Shown: one piece after another, positions 44,246-53,874 of the stretch
Position numbering within the stretch: the stretch's first letter is position 1
Layout of the letters: each line of letters opens with the position of its first letter
From: Gammaproteobacteria bacterium
Lineage (GTDB): Bacteria; Pseudomonadota; Gammaproteobacteria; Natronospirales; REEB76
Direction of reading: 5' to 3'
DNA: 64,000 nucleotides
Assembly: GCA_036383255.1 (NCBI GenBank)
Contig: DASVOS010000017.1
Coordinates: forward strand, 1 to 64,000
The notes under the pieces: generated by a model
Database searches by the model: none
What the model was told of the DNA's origin: nothing
What the model saw: the letters and a program-made list of their open reading frames with translations, nothing else
Position numbers and translations under genes: made by a program

Positions 44246-45835
44246 ATGTCTTATCAGGTCCTGGCGAGAAAGTGGCGGCCCCGCAACTTCGGGGAGATGG
44301 TGGGTCAGGAGCACGTGCTGCGCGCCCTGATCAACGCCCTGGACAATGACCGGCTGCACCATGCCTTCCTGTTCACCGGCACCCGCGGGGTAGGCAAGAC
44401 CACCATCGCGCGCATCCTCGCCAAGTCCCTCAACTGCGAGACCGGCGTCACCTCGCGTCCCTGCGGCCAGTGCAGCGCCTGCCAGGAGATCGATGCCGGC
44501 CGCTTCGTGGACCTCATCGAGGTGGACGCGGCCTCCCGCACCGGCGTGGACGACACCCGCGAGCTCCTGGACAACGTGCAGTACGCCCCCAGCCGCGGGC
44601 GCTACAAGGTGTACCTCATCGACGAGGTGCACATGCTCTCCAAGAGCGCGTTCAACGCGCTGCTCAAGACCCTGGAAGAGCCGCCGCCCCACGTGAAGTT
44701 CCTGCTCGCCACCACCGATCCGCAGAAGATCCCGGTCACGGTGCTGTCGCGCTGCCTGCAGTTCAACCTCAAGCGCCTGCCGGAGAACCTCATCGCCGGG
44801 CGCATCACCCACATCCTCGACGCCGAGAAGATCGGCTACGAGGCGCCGGCGGCGGCGCTGCTGGCCCACGCGGCCGACGGCAGCCTGCGCGACGCCCTGA
44901 GCCTCCTGGACCAGTCCATCGCCTTCGGCGGCGGCGAGGTCAAGGACGCGGACGTGCGCAGCATGCTCGGCACCATCGAGCGCACCCACGTGAAGGCGCT
45001 CCTGGAGGCGCTGGCCTCGCGCAACGGCGCGGCGGTGCTGGCGGCGGTGGCGCAGCTCGATGAGCGCGCGCCGGACTACGAGCTGGTGCTGGACGAGCTG
45101 GCCTCGGCGCTGCAGCGCATCGCCATCGCCCAGGCGGTGCCCGCGGCGGCGGCGGAGTTCGACGACGCGGAGACGCTGAAGGCCCTGGCGGCGCGGCTCG
45201 AGCCCGCCGACGTGCAGCTCTATTACCAGATCGCGCTGCTCGGCAAGCGCGACCTCGGCCTCGCGCCGTCGCCGCGCGCCGGCTTCGAGATGGCGCTGCT
45301 GCGCATGCTGGCGTTCCAGCCCCTGGATGGCGCATCCGCCGTCGCCTCGGGCAACACACAGGCACAGGCCGCTCACGCGCCGGCAGCCCCGGCGGTCAAG
45401 CCGGCACCGGCGCCCGCAGCGGGTGCCGCACCGGCGGCAGGCCCGACACCCTGGCGTGAACCCGATTGGAACGCGCTGGTGGAAGCCCTGGCGCTGAAGG
45501 GCTCGGTGCAGCTCCTGGCGGCGAACTGCGTCTACCGGCGGCGCGAGGGCGGCACGCTGCATCTGGTGATCGACGCGGCTCACCAGCAGATGGTCACGAG
45601 CCAGCTGCAGGGCCGCCTGGAGGAGGCGCTGTCGCGCCACTACGGCGAGCCACTCAAGGTGCGCATCACGGTGGGCGAGGGCGCGCTGGAGACCCCGGCG
45701 AAGCGTGACGAGCAGCGCGAGGCGGACAAGCTGGCGGCGGCGCGTAGCGCCATCGCCGCGGACCCGGCCATGCGCGAGCTCTGCGAGACCTTCGGCTCCG
45801 AGGTGAATCCGGAGCTGGTGAAGCCCGCCGACTGA
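44246..45835 (+). CDS. dnaX: DNA polymerase III subunits gamma/tau
   Basis: A 529-residue clamp-loader ATPase (E. coli tau 643). Walker A GTRGVGKTTIARIL, a zinc site made by CETGVTSRPCGQCSAC, Walker B VYLIDEVHML, sensor 1 LLATTDPQKIPVTVLSRC and domain III follow in order. After an Ala/Pro linker (about 370-405) the tau-specific C-terminal region binds DnaB/polymerase. I saw no A AAA AAG slippery site, so a separate frameshift-derived gamma is not evident. ATG 44246 starts MSYQVLARKWRP, the family standard. Confidence 0.96.
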   Translation: MSYQVLARKWRPRNFGEMVGQEHVLRALINALDNDRLHHAFLFTGTRGVGKTTIARILAKSLNCETGVTSRPCGQCSACQEIDAGRFVDLIEVDAASRTGVDDTRELLDNVQYAPSRGRYKVYLIDEVHMLSKSAFNALLKTLEEPPPHVKFLLATTDPQKIPVTVLSRCLQFNLKRLPENLIAGRITHILDAEKIGYEAPAAALLAHAADGSLRDALSLLDQSIAFGGGEVKDADVRSMLGTIERTHVKALLEALASRNGAAVLAAVAQLDERAPDYELVLDELASALQRIAIAQAVPAAAAEFDDAETLKALAARLEPADVQLYYQIALLGKRDLGLAPSPRAGFEMALLRMLAFQPLDGASAVASGNTQAQAAHAPAAPAVKPAPAPAAGAAPAAGPTPWREPDWNALVEALALKGSVQLLAANCVYRRREGGTLHLVIDAAHQQMVTSQLQGRLEEALSRHYGEPLKVRITVGEGALETPAKRDEQREADKLAAARSAIAADPAMRELCETFGSEVNPELVKPAD

Positions 45836-45878
45836 GCCCGGCGGCGATTTTCCACCTATATATATGGAGTGACGGCAG

Positions 45879-46190
45879 ATGCGTGGCGGCTTGGGCAACA
45901 TGATGAAGCAGGCGCAGCAGCTGCAGGAGAACATGCGCCGCGCCCAGGAGGAACTGGAGCGGCTCGAGGTCACCGGCAGCGCCGGCGGCGGCAAGGTGAC
46001 GGTCACCATGACCGGCAAGCACGCGGTGCGGCGGGTGCAGATCGCCCCCGAGCTCCTGGGCGGCGACGCCGAGATGCTGGAGGACCTCGTCACCGTGGCC
46101 TGCAACGACGCCGCTTCCAAGGTGGAGGCGGCCATGCGCGAGCGCTTCTCGAACCTTGGCCTTCCCGCCGGACTCAAGCTGCCCTTCTGA
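45879..46190 (+). CDS. ybaB: YbaB/EbfC nucleoid-associated protein
   Basis: A 103-residue protein (E. coli YbaB 109). [26 protein letters not shown] is the N-terminal helix; the [19 protein letters not shown] strand and [18 protein letters not shown] helix complete the dimeric fold. It binds DNA. The spacer before it holds CTATATATATGGAGTG, which gives the GGAG ribosome binding site and a possible internal promoter. dnaX-ybaB-recR is a conserved order. Confidence 0.94.
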   Translation: MRGGLGNMMKQAQQLQENMRRAQEELERLEVTGSAGGGKVTVTMTGKHAVRRVQIAPELLGGDAEMLEDLVTVACNDAASKVEAAMRERFSNLGLPAGLKLPF

Positions 46191-46191
46191 C

Positions 46192-46791
46192 ATGGCCTAT
46201 TCCCCCTTACTGCAGAAGCTGGTGGACGCGCTGCGCTGCCTGCCGGGCGTTGGGCCCAAGTCCGCCCAGCGCATGGCGTTCCACCTCCTGGAGCGCAACC
46301 GGCCGGGCGCGCTGGCGCTGGCCCAGGCGCTGCAGGCGGCGATGCAGGGCATCGGCCACTGCGAGCGCTGCCGCAACTTCACCGAGGCGAAGCTCTGCGA
46401 CATCTGCGCCAGCGCCAAGCGCGACGCCGCGGTGGTCTGCGTGGTGGAGACGCCGGCGGACGTGAGCGCGCTGGAGGCCGCCACCGGCTACCGCGGCCAG
46501 TACTTCGTGCTCATGGGCCATCTCTCGCCCCTGGACGGCATCGGGCCGGAGGAACTCGGCCTCGGCCTCCTGGAGAGGCGCCTGGACGAAGGCGGCATCG
46601 GCGAACTCATCCTCGCCACCAACCCCACCGTGGAGGGCGAGGCCACCGCCCACTACCTCGCCGAGCTCGCGCAGCGGCGCGGCATCCGCGCCACCCGCAT
46701 CGCCCACGGCGTGCCCATCGGCGGCGAGCTGGAGTACATCGACGGCGGCACGCTCTCCCATGCCTTCAGCGGGCGCCAGGAAGTGCGCTGA
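46192..46791 (+). CDS. recR: recombination mediator RecR
   Basis: A 199-residue protein (E. coli 201). Helix-hairpin-helix [17 protein letters not shown], zinc finger [16 protein letters not shown], Toprim domain ([29 protein letters not shown]) and [18 protein letters not shown] are all present. With RecFO it loads RecA at gaps. ATG 46192 comes one base after the ybaB stop; a longer frame from 46156 overlaps ybaB. It ends by TGATG at the next gene. Confidence 0.96.
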   Translation: MAYSPLLQKLVDALRCLPGVGPKSAQRMAFHLLERNRPGALALAQALQAAMQGIGHCERCRNFTEAKLCDICASAKRDAAVVCVVETPADVSALEAATGYRGQYFVLMGHLSPLDGIGPEELGLGLLERRLDEGGIGELILATNPTVEGEATAHYLAELAQRRGIRATRIAHGVPIGGELEYIDGGTLSHAFSGRQEVR

Positions 46792-47603
46792 TGAAGCTCA
46801 AGGAAGTCCTCTATGGTTTCAGGCTGAAGCCCGCCCCGCGCGAGTACGGCTACACGCTGCAGGATTTCGACCTCGCGCGCGAGGGCAGGGTGCAGTACGC
46901 CTCCTGGGACCATCCCAAGGAATCCCCCAAGCGCTTCGACCAGGACTACGTGGACGTGCTGCGGGAGTTCCTGAAGCCCGGCGACTACGCGGTGGACATC
47001 GGCGCCCATTCCGGCGACACCACGCTGCCCATGGCGCTGGCGGTGGGAGCGGAGGGCGGCGTGTTCGCGCTGGAACCGAACCCCCATGTGTTCAAGGTGC
47101 TGGCGGCGAACGCCGCGCTCAACCCCGGCAAGGCGCGCATCTTCCCGCTCATGTTCGCCGCCACCGACGTGGACGGCGAGTACGAGTTCGAGTATTCCGA
47201 TCCCGGCTTCAGCAACGGCGGGTTGCACCAGGGCATCAGCCCCTGGCGGCACGGCCACTTCTTCAAGCTCAAGGTGCAGGGGCGCAACCTGCTGAACTTC
47301 CTCGAGCGCGAGTACCCGCGGGAGCTCAGGCGCATCCGCTACCTCAAGGTCGACGCGGAAGGCCACGACCCAGCCATCGTGCGCTCGTTGCGGGCGCTGG
47401 TGGCGGCGAACCGGCCCTACCTGCGCACGGAGGTCTACAAGCACCTGCCGGAGGAGGCGCGCCGCGCCTACTTCCGCGAGCTGCTGGAGATGGGCTACAC
47501 GCCGTACAGGTTCGAGGACGAGAAGAACTACCGCGGCGCGCGCCTGCGCGAGTCCATGCTCATGGACTGGGAGCACTTCGACATCTTCGCGGTGCCGGGT
47601 TGA
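46791..47603 (+). CDS. FkbM-family methyltransferase
   Basis: A 270-residue protein. YAVDIGAHSGDTTLPMALAVG (about 65-85) is the SAM-binding motif I, VFALEPNPHVFKVLAAN is motif II and IRYLKVDAEGHDPAIVRSL is the FkbM signature. FkbM-type enzymes O-methylate polyketides, glycans or lipids; the acceptor is unknown. Its TGATG overlap with recR indicates cotranscription, although the function has no obvious link to recombination. Confidence 0.85.
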   Translation: MKLKEVLYGFRLKPAPREYGYTLQDFDLAREGRVQYASWDHPKESPKRFDQDYVDVLREFLKPGDYAVDIGAHSGDTTLPMALAVGAEGGVFALEPNPHVFKVLAANAALNPGKARIFPLMFAATDVDGEYEFEYSDPGFSNGGLHQGISPWRHGHFFKLKVQGRNLLNFLEREYPRELRRIRYLKVDAEGHDPAIVRSLRALVAANRPYLRTEVYKHLPEEARRAYFRELLEMGYTPYRFEDEKNYRGARLRESMLMDWEHFDIFAVPG

Positions 47604-47613
47604 GGAGGGAGCG

Positions 47614-47958
47614 GTGAAGGACTGCCTGTTCTGCAAGATGGTGGCCGGCGAGATCAAGCCCGACATGGTGCATGAGGACGCTGACCTGATCGCGTTCCGC
47701 GACATCGCGCCCCAGGCGCCTACCCATGTGCTGATCGTGCCGCGCCGGCACATCGCGAGCCTGGATGCGGCGAAGCCGGAGGACGCGGAGCTGCTGGGCA
47801 GATTGCTGCTGGCTGCACAGAAGATCGCGCGCCAGGAAGGCATCGCGGCGTCGGGTTATCGTACGGTGAACAACTGCAACGCCGACGCGGGACAGACCGT
47901 CTTCCACATCCACGTACATCTTTTGGGTGGAAAGAAGCTCACCACGCCGTTCGGTTAG
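47614..47958 (+). CDS. hinT: HIT-family nucleotide hydrolase (HinT-like)
   Basis: A 114-residue protein with GTG start and a GGAGGG site just upstream. The start DCLFCKMVAGEI has the zinc Cys pair region and HIHVHLLGGK is the histidine triad with catalytic His. HinT hydrolyses AMP-lysine and other purine phosphoramidates. It follows the FkbM gene by 10 bases. Confidence 0.95.
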   Translation: MKDCLFCKMVAGEIKPDMVHEDADLIAFRDIAPQAPTHVLIVPRRHIASLDAAKPEDAELLGRLLLAAQKIARQEGIAASGYRTVNNCNADAGQTVFHIHVHLLGGKKLTTPFG

Positions 47959-48023
47959 AAGCCGCTGCGCCTCGCATAGCGTCGTTGTGCTTCGGGCTCG
48001 CGACGCTTTCAACCTTCTTTTCT

Positions 48024-48935
48024 CTAGTCATACTTTCTATCTTTGGCCTGCTGCATCGTCGTCATCAGCCATTTGTAGCTGGTGTAGCGGCTCCGCGGCA
48101 TGGTTCCGGCTTCCACCGCTTCTTTCACGGCGCAACCCGGCTCCTGCAGGTGCAGGCAGTTTGCGAAACGGCAGTGCGGCGCCGCGGCGCGGATGTCCCT
48201 GAACAGCGGGCCGATCTCGCCGGGATCACGCACGCTGAGTTCCAGGTCGCGCACGCCGGGAGAATCCACCAGCGCGCCGCCGCCGGGCAGGGGGTGCAGG
48301 GTGGTGGCAGTGGTGGTGTGGCGGCCCTCGTCGGTGGCGGCGGAGAGCTCGTCGATGCGGTGCCCGGCTTCCGGCACCAATGCGTTCAGGAGCGAGGACT
48401 TGCCCACGCCGGACTGGCCTACCAGCATGCTGTCGTGCCCCCGGGACGCCGTGGCCAAGGCCTCCAGGCCCAGCCCGTCGCGGGTGCTCAGCTTGTATAC
48501 GGGATAGCCGAGTCCGCCGAGATAGGCGAGGCGCCGGCTTAAGCCGCCGTCGTCTTCCTCATCCACCAGGTCCATCTTGTTGAGCACGATGCCCGCCGCG
48601 ATGTGCATGCCCTCGATGGCGGCGAGGTATTTGTCCATGAGGAAGAGTTCGGGCGCCGGTATCGGCGCCAGCACCATGAAGACCCGGTCCAGGTTGGCCA
48701 CCGCCGGCACCGCTCGGCCGCGGCCATCCGCCTTGCTGAACAGGGAGTGGCGCGGCTGGATCGCCAGGATGCGCGGCTCCGCAGCGTCGGTGCCGTCGAT
48801 CTCCACCCGGTCGCCGCAGATCACCTGCAGGCCCCGGCCCGCGGTGAGGCAGGTGAAGCGTGCGCCATCGGTGGTCTCCACCACGAAGCGGCGGCCATGG
48901 CCTGCCACCACGCGCGCGTTGCGGGCGTCCCCCAC
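48024..48935 (-). CDS. rsgA: ribosome small-subunit-dependent GTPase RsgA
   Basis: A 303-residue circularly permuted GTPase (E. coli RsgA 350). The N-terminal OB fold is followed by the G domain in permuted order: G4 LNKMDLVD, G1 GQSGVGKSSLLNAL, then G3 DSPGVRD. The C-terminal zinc knuckle shows CRFANCLHLQEPGCAVK. It takes part in late 30S maturation. It starts one base after the M48 protease stop on the same strand. Confidence 0.95.
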   Translation of the reverse strand: MGDARNARVVAGHGRRFVVETTDGARFTCLTAGRGLQVICGDRVEIDGTDAAEPRILAIQPRHSLFSKADGRGRAVPAVANLDRVFMVLAPIPAPELFLMDKYLAAIEGMHIAAGIVLNKMDLVDEEDDGGLSRRLAYLGGLGYPVYKLSTRDGLGLEALATASRGHDSMLVGQSGVGKSSLLNALVPEAGHRIDELSAATDEGRHTTTATTLHPLPGGGALVDSPGVRDLELSVRDPGEIGPLFRDIRAAAPHCRFANCLHLQEPGCAVKEAVEAGTMPRSRYTSYKWLMTTMQQAKDRKYD

Positions 48936-48936
48936 C

Positions 48937-50184
48937 TCAGCCCGCTCCGGGGGCTTGCAGGCGCGCGATGCGGCTCAAGGCGGGTGGGTGGGAATCGTAG
49001 AACGCCGAGTGCAGCGGGTCCGGCGTGAGGGTGGAGGCGTTATCCCGGTACAGCTTGACGAGCGCCCGCACCAGCGCGGCGCCGTCGGCCTGCTTGCGTG
49101 CGTAAGCGTCCGCCTCGAACTCGTGGCGGCGTGACCAGGCGGAGGCGAAGGGCTCAAGCACCAGCAGGAACGGCGGCAAGAGCAGCATGAAGAGCAGCAA
49201 TGCCGCGTAGGAGGAGGGCGCCGCCACGCCGAGGCCCGTGTAGAAGCCGTCCTGCCGCGCGAGCCAGCCCAGGAGCGCGAGGCCGAGGAGGCCCAGCACC
49301 GCGCTCAGCACCAGCCGCTGCAGCACGTGGCGCAGGCGGAAGTGGCCGAGCTCGTGGGCCAGCACCGCCTCGATCTCCTCGGGCTGCAGGGTCGCCATGA
49401 GGGTGTCGAAGAACACGATGCGCTTGTTGGCGCCGAATCCCGTGAAGTACGCGTTGCCGTGGGCCGACCGCGTGGAGCCGTCCATCACGAACACGCCCTG
49501 GCTGGTGAAGCCGCAACGCGCCAGGAGCTCCTCGAGCCGCGCCTTCAGTCCCGCGTCGGCGAGGGGCGAGAACTTGTTGAAGAGCGGCGCGATGAACTTC
49601 GGGTAAGCCCAGGTGAGTACCAGGCTGAAGCCGAACCAGAGGGCCCACACGTACAGCCACCAGCTCGCGCCGGCGCCGTGCATCAGCGCCAGCGCGGCGT
49701 ACAGCAGGGGCAGGCCGAGCAGCGTCCCCAGCAGCAGCGTCTTGAGGAGGTCCATCACGTAGGTGCGCGGCGTGGTGCGGTTGAAGCCGAAGTCCGCCTC
49801 CAGGCCGAAGGTGGAGTAGAGGCTCAAGGGCAGGCCGATGAGGCCGTTCACCAGCACGAAGCTCGCCACCACCAGCACGCCGGTATGGAGCGGGCCGAGC
49901 CCGAGGCCGCGCCAGGCATCGTCCAGCGCAGCAAGGCCGCCGCCTAAGGTCCACACCAGCACCACCAGGGTGTCCAGGACGAGCCCGATGCGGCCGAGCC
50001 GGCCCTTCGCGGCGGTGTAATCGGCGGCCTTGCGGTGCGCGTCGAGGCCGATGTCGGAGGCGAAGGGCGCCGGCACCGCGTCGCGGTGCGCGAGCACGTA
50101 CCGGGTCTGGCGCAGGCTGAGCCACATGCGCAGCAGCAGCGATGCGGCGAGGGCGAGCCCGAAAGCCAGAGTGAGCATGTTCAT
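48937..50184 (-). CDS. M48 membrane metalloprotease (Ste24/CAAX type)
   Basis: A 415-residue protein with several membrane helices (start [24 protein letters not shown], later segments near 100, 150, 190, 300). The zinc site is [16 protein letters not shown] with the third ligand in [38 protein letters not shown] matches the Ste24/FACE-1 N-terminal region. It should cut proteins at the inner membrane; substrate unknown. It lies between orn (divergent) and rsgA (downstream). Confidence 0.92.
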   Translation of the reverse strand: MNMLTLAFGLALAASLLLRMWLSLRQTRYVLAHRDAVPAPFASDIGLDAHRKAADYTAAKGRLGRIGLVLDTLVVLVWTLGGGLAALDDAWRGLGLGPLHTGVLVVASFVLVNGLIGLPLSLYSTFGLEADFGFNRTTPRTYVMDLLKTLLLGTLLGLPLLYAALALMHGAGASWWLYVWALWFGFSLVLTWAYPKFIAPLFNKFSPLADAGLKARLEELLARCGFTSQGVFVMDGSTRSAHGNAYFTGFGANKRIVFFDTLMATLQPEEIEAVLAHELGHFRLRHVLQRLVLSAVLGLLGLALLGWLARQDGFYTGLGVAAPSSYAALLLFMLLLPPFLLVLEPFASAWSRRHEFEADAYARKQADGAALVRALVKLYRDNASTLTPDPLHSAFYDSHPPALSRIARLQAPGAG

Positions 50185-50275
50185 CGCGCTATTTTATGCC
50201 AAGCCCGCGGCGAGTGGGCACGGCGGCGGCGGGCGCGCTAGACTAACGCATCGCAACACCGCAAGCCGGAAGACC

Positions 50276-50839
50276 ATGGCGCTGGACGCTGACAACCTCA
50301 TCTGGATCGACCTGGAGATGACCGGGCTCGACCCCGCCGCCGACCACATCCTCGAGATCGCCACGCTGGTCACCGACAAGCAGCTCAACCTGCTGGCGGA
50401 AGGGCCGTCCCTCGCCGTGCACCAGCCCGATGCGGTGCTGGCGGCCATGGGGGAGTGGTGCACGCGGCAGCACGGCCAGTCGGGCCTGACGGAGCGGGTA
50501 CGCCAGAGCCGGGTCTCCCTGGCGGAGGCGGAGCGCGCGACCCTGGAGTTCCTGCGGCAGCACGTGCCGCCCAACGCCTCGCCCATGTGTGGCAACAGCA
50601 TCTGCCAGGACCGGCGCTTCCTCGCGCGCGAGATGCCGGAACTGGAGCGTTTCTTCCATTACCGCAACCTGGACGTGAGCACGCTCAAGGAACTGGCCAA
50701 GCGCTGGGCGCCGGGCGCCGCCGCCGGCCTCACCAAGAGCAGCACCCATCTCGCCCTGGACGACATCCGGGACTCGGTGGCCGAGCTCAGGCACTATCGC
50801 GAGCGCCTGTTCCGCCCGGAGTTCGGCCCGCCGGCCTGA
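50276..50839 (+). CDS. orn: oligoribonuclease
   Basis: A 187-residue DEDDh exonuclease (E. coli 181). [22 protein letters not shown] holds the first Asp/Glu pair, [11 protein letters not shown] the next Asp and [16 protein letters not shown] the catalytic His and Asp. It degrades di- to pentaribonucleotides such as pGpG. ATG 50276 is chosen; the longer frame runs into the divergent protease gene. Its 3' end overlaps the converging transporter gene by 53 bases. Confidence 0.97.
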   Translation: MALDADNLIWIDLEMTGLDPAADHILEIATLVTDKQLNLLAEGPSLAVHQPDAVLAAMGEWCTRQHGQSGLTERVRQSRVSLAEAERATLEFLRQHVPPNASPMCGNSICQDRRFLAREMPELERFFHYRNLDVSTLKELAKRWAPGAAAGLTKSSTHLALDDIRDSVAELRHYRERLFRPEFGPPA

Positions 50840-51722
50840 TCCCGAACAGCTCGCCGCGCAGGGCGGTGATGCCGCCCAGCGCGATCAGCGCCGCCCCGCA
50901 CCAGAACAGGAGGCGCGGCGTCTCCCCCCACACGAACCATCCCGCCATCACGCTGAACACGATGGTGCTGTAGCCGAACGGACCCACCTGCGCCGCGGGC
51001 GCGTACGCGTAGCCGCGTGTCATCAGGAGCTGGCCGAGCGCTGCCAGCGCGCCGATCACCACCAGCAGCGGCCACTCACCCGGCGCGGGTGTCACCCATA
51101 TCCAGGGCAGCGGCAGCGCCGAGCCCAGCATCGCGTACAGGCAGAAGTAGAACACGATGCGGGTGGTGGGCTCGGTGCGGGAAGAGTAGCGCACCGTCAC
51201 CACCGAGAAGGCGGCGGTGAAGCCGGAGGCGAGTCCCACCAGCGCCGCCCAGGACACGATGCCGCGTCCCGGCGGCAGCACCAGCAGCACGCCGGCGAAA
51301 CCGATCAGGATCGCCCAGCGCACCTTCGGCGCCACCGGCTCGTGCAGCCACAGCAGTCCCAGGAACGGCACGAACAGCGTGGCGGTCTGGTTGAGCAGCA
51401 TGGCTTCGGCGATGGGCAGGTGCCCGAGGGCGAAGAACAGGCAGTACATGGAGAGCAGGCCCGAGACCGCGCGCACCACGTGCAGGTGCATGCGCTCGCT
51501 CTTGAGATGCGTCCATGAGAGCCTGAACAGGAGCGGGGTGAGGAACACCAGGGAGAACAGGCTGCGCCAGAACACCAGCACGCCGTCGGGGATGTGACCC
51601 GAGAGGTAGCGGATGAGGGCCGCCATGGTGGAGAAGGCGATCGCCGCGCCGATGATGCAGGCGGCGCCGCGGGCCGGGTGCTCGCCGGGAGGCGCGGGGA
51701 GGTTCACGGCTGTCGTTCGCAC
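50787..51722 (-). CDS. EamA-type drug/metabolite transporter (DMT) permease
   Basis: A 311-residue protein with about ten membrane helices in two EamA repeats (first [16 protein letters not shown]..., second [22 protein letters not shown]...). Such permeases export amino acids or other metabolites; the substrate cannot be read. Its gene is divergent from the threonine-dehydratase-like gene (68 bases) and converges on orn. Confidence 0.88.
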   Translation of the reverse strand: MRTTAVNLPAPPGEHPARGAACIIGAAIAFSTMAALIRYLSGHIPDGVLVFWRSLFSLVFLTPLLFRLSWTHLKSERMHLHVVRAVSGLLSMYCLFFALGHLPIAEAMLLNQTATLFVPFLGLLWLHEPVAPKVRWAILIGFAGVLLVLPPGRGIVSWAALVGLASGFTAAFSVVTVRYSSRTEPTTRIVFYFCLYAMLGSALPLPWIWVTPAPGEWPLLVVIGALAALGQLLMTRGYAYAPAAQVGPFGYSTIVFSVMAGWFVWGETPRLLFWCGAALIALGGITALRGELFGIRPAGRTPGGTGARDSA

Positions 51723-51790
51723 ATGGTCGGATGGGCGTCCCGGGCGCGGTCGGGTATTATCCCCCGGGCCTTACCCACGCGGAAGCCCGC

Positions 51791-52744
51791 ATGCAGGACA
51801 TCCTGAGGTTCGACGACATCCGCGCCGCTGCCGCGCGCATCGCGCGGCAGGTGCGGCGCACGCCGGTGCTGCGCTGCCCGGAGCTCGAGGCCGAGCTCGG
51901 CGCCGAGCTGCACTTCAAGTGCGAGAACTTCCAGGAGATGGGCGCGTTCAAGCTGCGTGGCGCCAGCAACGCGGTGTTCAGCCTGCCGGCCGATGCGCTG
52001 GCGCGGGGCGTCGCGACCCATTCCTCCGGCAACCACGGCACCGCGCTCGCGCTGGCGGCGAAGCGCCGCGGCGTGAAGTGCTGCGTGGTGATGCCGGAGA
52101 ACGCCAGTGCCTACAAGAAGCGGGCGGTGGCGGCCTACGGCGCCGAGATCATCTACTGCGAGCCCACCCAGGCGGGCCGCGAGGCGGCGCTCGAGCGCTA
52201 CGTGGATGCCACCGGCGCCGCGGTGGTGCATCCCTACAACGACGCCACGGTGATGGCGGGGCAGGGCACTGCCGCGCTGGAGCTGCACGAGGAGGCGCCG
52301 GGGCTGGACCTGGTGCTGGCACCCCTCGGCGGCGGCGGTCTCCTGTCCGGCACCGCCGTGGCCACCCGCGCGCTCTGCCCGGGCGCGAGGATCGTCGGCG
52401 CCGAACCCCTGGGCGCGGATGACGCCTGGCGCTCGCTCCAGGCCGGGCAGATCGTGCCCGTGCCGCACCCGGATACCATCGCCGACGGCCTGCGCGCCAC
52501 CATCGGCCCGCTCACCTTCGCGGTGCTGCGGGACACGGTGGACGAGGTGGTGCGGGTGGAGGAGCAGGATATCCTGGAGGCCATGCGCTACGTGTGGGAA
52601 CGCATGAAGCTCGTCATCGAGCCTTCCTCGGCGGTGCCGGTGGCCGCCCTGCGCCGGGGCCTGGTGCCGGTGCGCGGCCGGCGGGCTGGTATCATCCTGA
52701 GCGGGGGCAACGTGGACCTGGACAACCTCAAGTGGAGCCTTTGA
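51791..52744 (+). CDS. PLP-dependent threonine/serine dehydratase-like enzyme
   Basis: A 317-residue fold-type II PLP enzyme. The Schiff-base Lys lies in CENFQEMGAFKLRGASNAV, the cofactor-binding SSGNHG and the glycine loop LAPLGGGGLLSGTAVA are present. It lacks the C-terminal ACT domain of biosynthetic IlvA, so it is nearer to catabolic threonine dehydratase or serine racemase. ATG 51791 follows ACGCGGAAGCCCGC and puts the conserved start IRAAAARIARQVRRTPVL near the N-terminus. Divergent from the DMT permease; a joint role in amino-acid handling is possible. Confidence 0.88.
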   Translation: MQDILRFDDIRAAAARIARQVRRTPVLRCPELEAELGAELHFKCENFQEMGAFKLRGASNAVFSLPADALARGVATHSSGNHGTALALAAKRRGVKCCVVMPENASAYKKRAVAAYGAEIIYCEPTQAGREAALERYVDATGAAVVHPYNDATVMAGQGTAALELHEEAPGLDLVLAPLGGGGLLSGTAVATRALCPGARIVGAEPLGADDAWRSLQAGQIVPVPHPDTIADGLRATIGPLTFAVLRDTVDEVVRVEEQDILEAMRYVWERMKLVIEPSSAVPVAALRRGLVPVRGRRAGIILSGGNVDLDNLKWSL

Positions 52745-53310
52745 TGAGACCGAAGAGCCTTGTCTTCCTTTTCGCGTCGCTCGCCTTCGGCGCCGTACAG
52801 GCGGCGGACAAGCCCCTGGACGTGCGCGACGCCATGACCGCCACGCAGTTCCACGCCACCGGCCTCGACAAGCTCTCGCCCCAGGAACTCGCCGCGTTCA
52901 ACGCCTGGCTCGCGGGCTATACGCACGCGCCCTCCGCCGCCACGGCGGGCGCGCCCACGGCCATGGTCGCGCCGTTGCCCGCGCCGGTCCCGGCCACACC
53001 CGCAGCTTCCATGGCGGCGACGCCGGCCCCGGCCGCCGCCAGCACCGCCAGTTTCGGCAAGGAGATGCTCTCATCGGAGCAGCGCGGCGAGCCCGCGCGC
53101 ATCGAGAGCCGCATCGTCGGCACTTTCACCGGCTGGAACGGCCGCACCCTGTTCAAGCTCGAGAACGGCCAGGTCTGGAAGCAGGCGGATTCCAGCACCT
53201 ACGAGACCCGCCTCGACAACCCGCCGGTGGTGATCAAACGCATGAGCTTCGGCTACCTGCTGTCCCTCACGGGCCACGGTGCCACCGTGTTCGTGAAGCG
53301 GGTGCAGTGA
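52744..53310 (+). CDS. exported protein of unknown function
   Basis: A 188-residue protein starting by TGATG overlap with the dehydratase gene. Signal peptide MRPKSLVFLFASLAFGAVQA (cleaved after QAA). A short region MTATQFHATGLDKLSPQELAAFNAWLAG is followed by a Pro/Ala linker (about 60-100). The C-terminal region IVGTFTGWNGRTLFKLENGQVWKQADSS ... LLSLTGHGATVFVKRVQ looks like a small beta fold. Proteins with LENGQVWKQ segments occur widely in proteobacteria as unnamed periplasmic proteins. No function assigned. Confidence 0.75.
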   Translation: MRPKSLVFLFASLAFGAVQAADKPLDVRDAMTATQFHATGLDKLSPQELAAFNAWLAGYTHAPSAATAGAPTAMVAPLPAPVPATPAASMAATPAPAAASTASFGKEMLSSEQRGEPARIESRIVGTFTGWNGRTLFKLENGQVWKQADSSTYETRLDNPPVVIKRMSFGYLLSLTGHGATVFVKRVQ

Positions 53311-53382
53311 GGGTGCCGTATGACACCGCGGCTTGCTGCTGGCGCTGACCTCGCCGCTCACCGAAGATCCTGGGAGACCGCC

Positions 53383-53874
53383 ATGCGCCTGATCCGGTTC
53401 TTGTCCCTTTGCCTGTTGTCCCTGTGCCTCGCCGCGCCCGTGTGGGCGGCGGACGATGCCGACGCGGTGCTGGGCAGCTGGCTCACGGCCGGCGGCAAGG
53501 CCAGGGTATCGATCGAGAAGCACGACGGCGTCTACGGCGGGCGCATCGTGTGGCTGAAGGAGCCGGATTACCCGGCGGACGACAAGACCATGCCGGGCCA
53601 GCCCAAGGTGGACCGGGAGAATCCGGACAAGGCGCTGCAGTCGCGGCCCATCATCGGCCTGTCCCTGATCCAGGGCTTCAAGTACGCCGGCGACAACGTG
53701 TGGGCGGACGGCAAGATCTACGACCCGGAGAGCGGCAAGCTCTACAGCTGCAAGATGACGCTGATGATGGACGGCAGCCTCGAGGTGCGCGGCTACGTGG
53801 GCATCTCGCTGTTCGGCCGCACCGAGATCTGGACCCGGCCGCCGGCCGATGTCCCGGCGCCGCCCGCGCCGTGA
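53383..53874 (+). CDS. DUF2147-family exported protein
   Basis: A 163-residue protein with signal peptide MRLIRFLSLCLLSLCLAAPVWA. The mature part VLGSWLTAGGKARVSIEKHDGVYGGRIVWLKEP and YDPESGKLYSCKMTLMMDGSLEVRGYVGISLFGRTEIW matches DUF2147, a lipocalin-like fold of unknown role. GGGAGA precedes the ATG. A GTGA overlap couples it to the next gene. Confidence 0.88.
   Translation: MRLIRFLSLCLLSLCLAAPVWAADDADAVLGSWLTAGGKARVSIEKHDGVYGGRIVWLKEPDYPADDKTMPGQPKVDRENPDKALQSRPIIGLSLIQGFKYAGDNVWADGKIYDPESGKLYSCKMTLMMDGSLEVRGYVGISLFGRTEIWTRPPADVPAPPAP

Noticed and set aside
44246-45835. Programmed frameshift producing DnaX gamma
   Set aside because: I searched for an A-rich slippery heptamer inside dnaX and found none.
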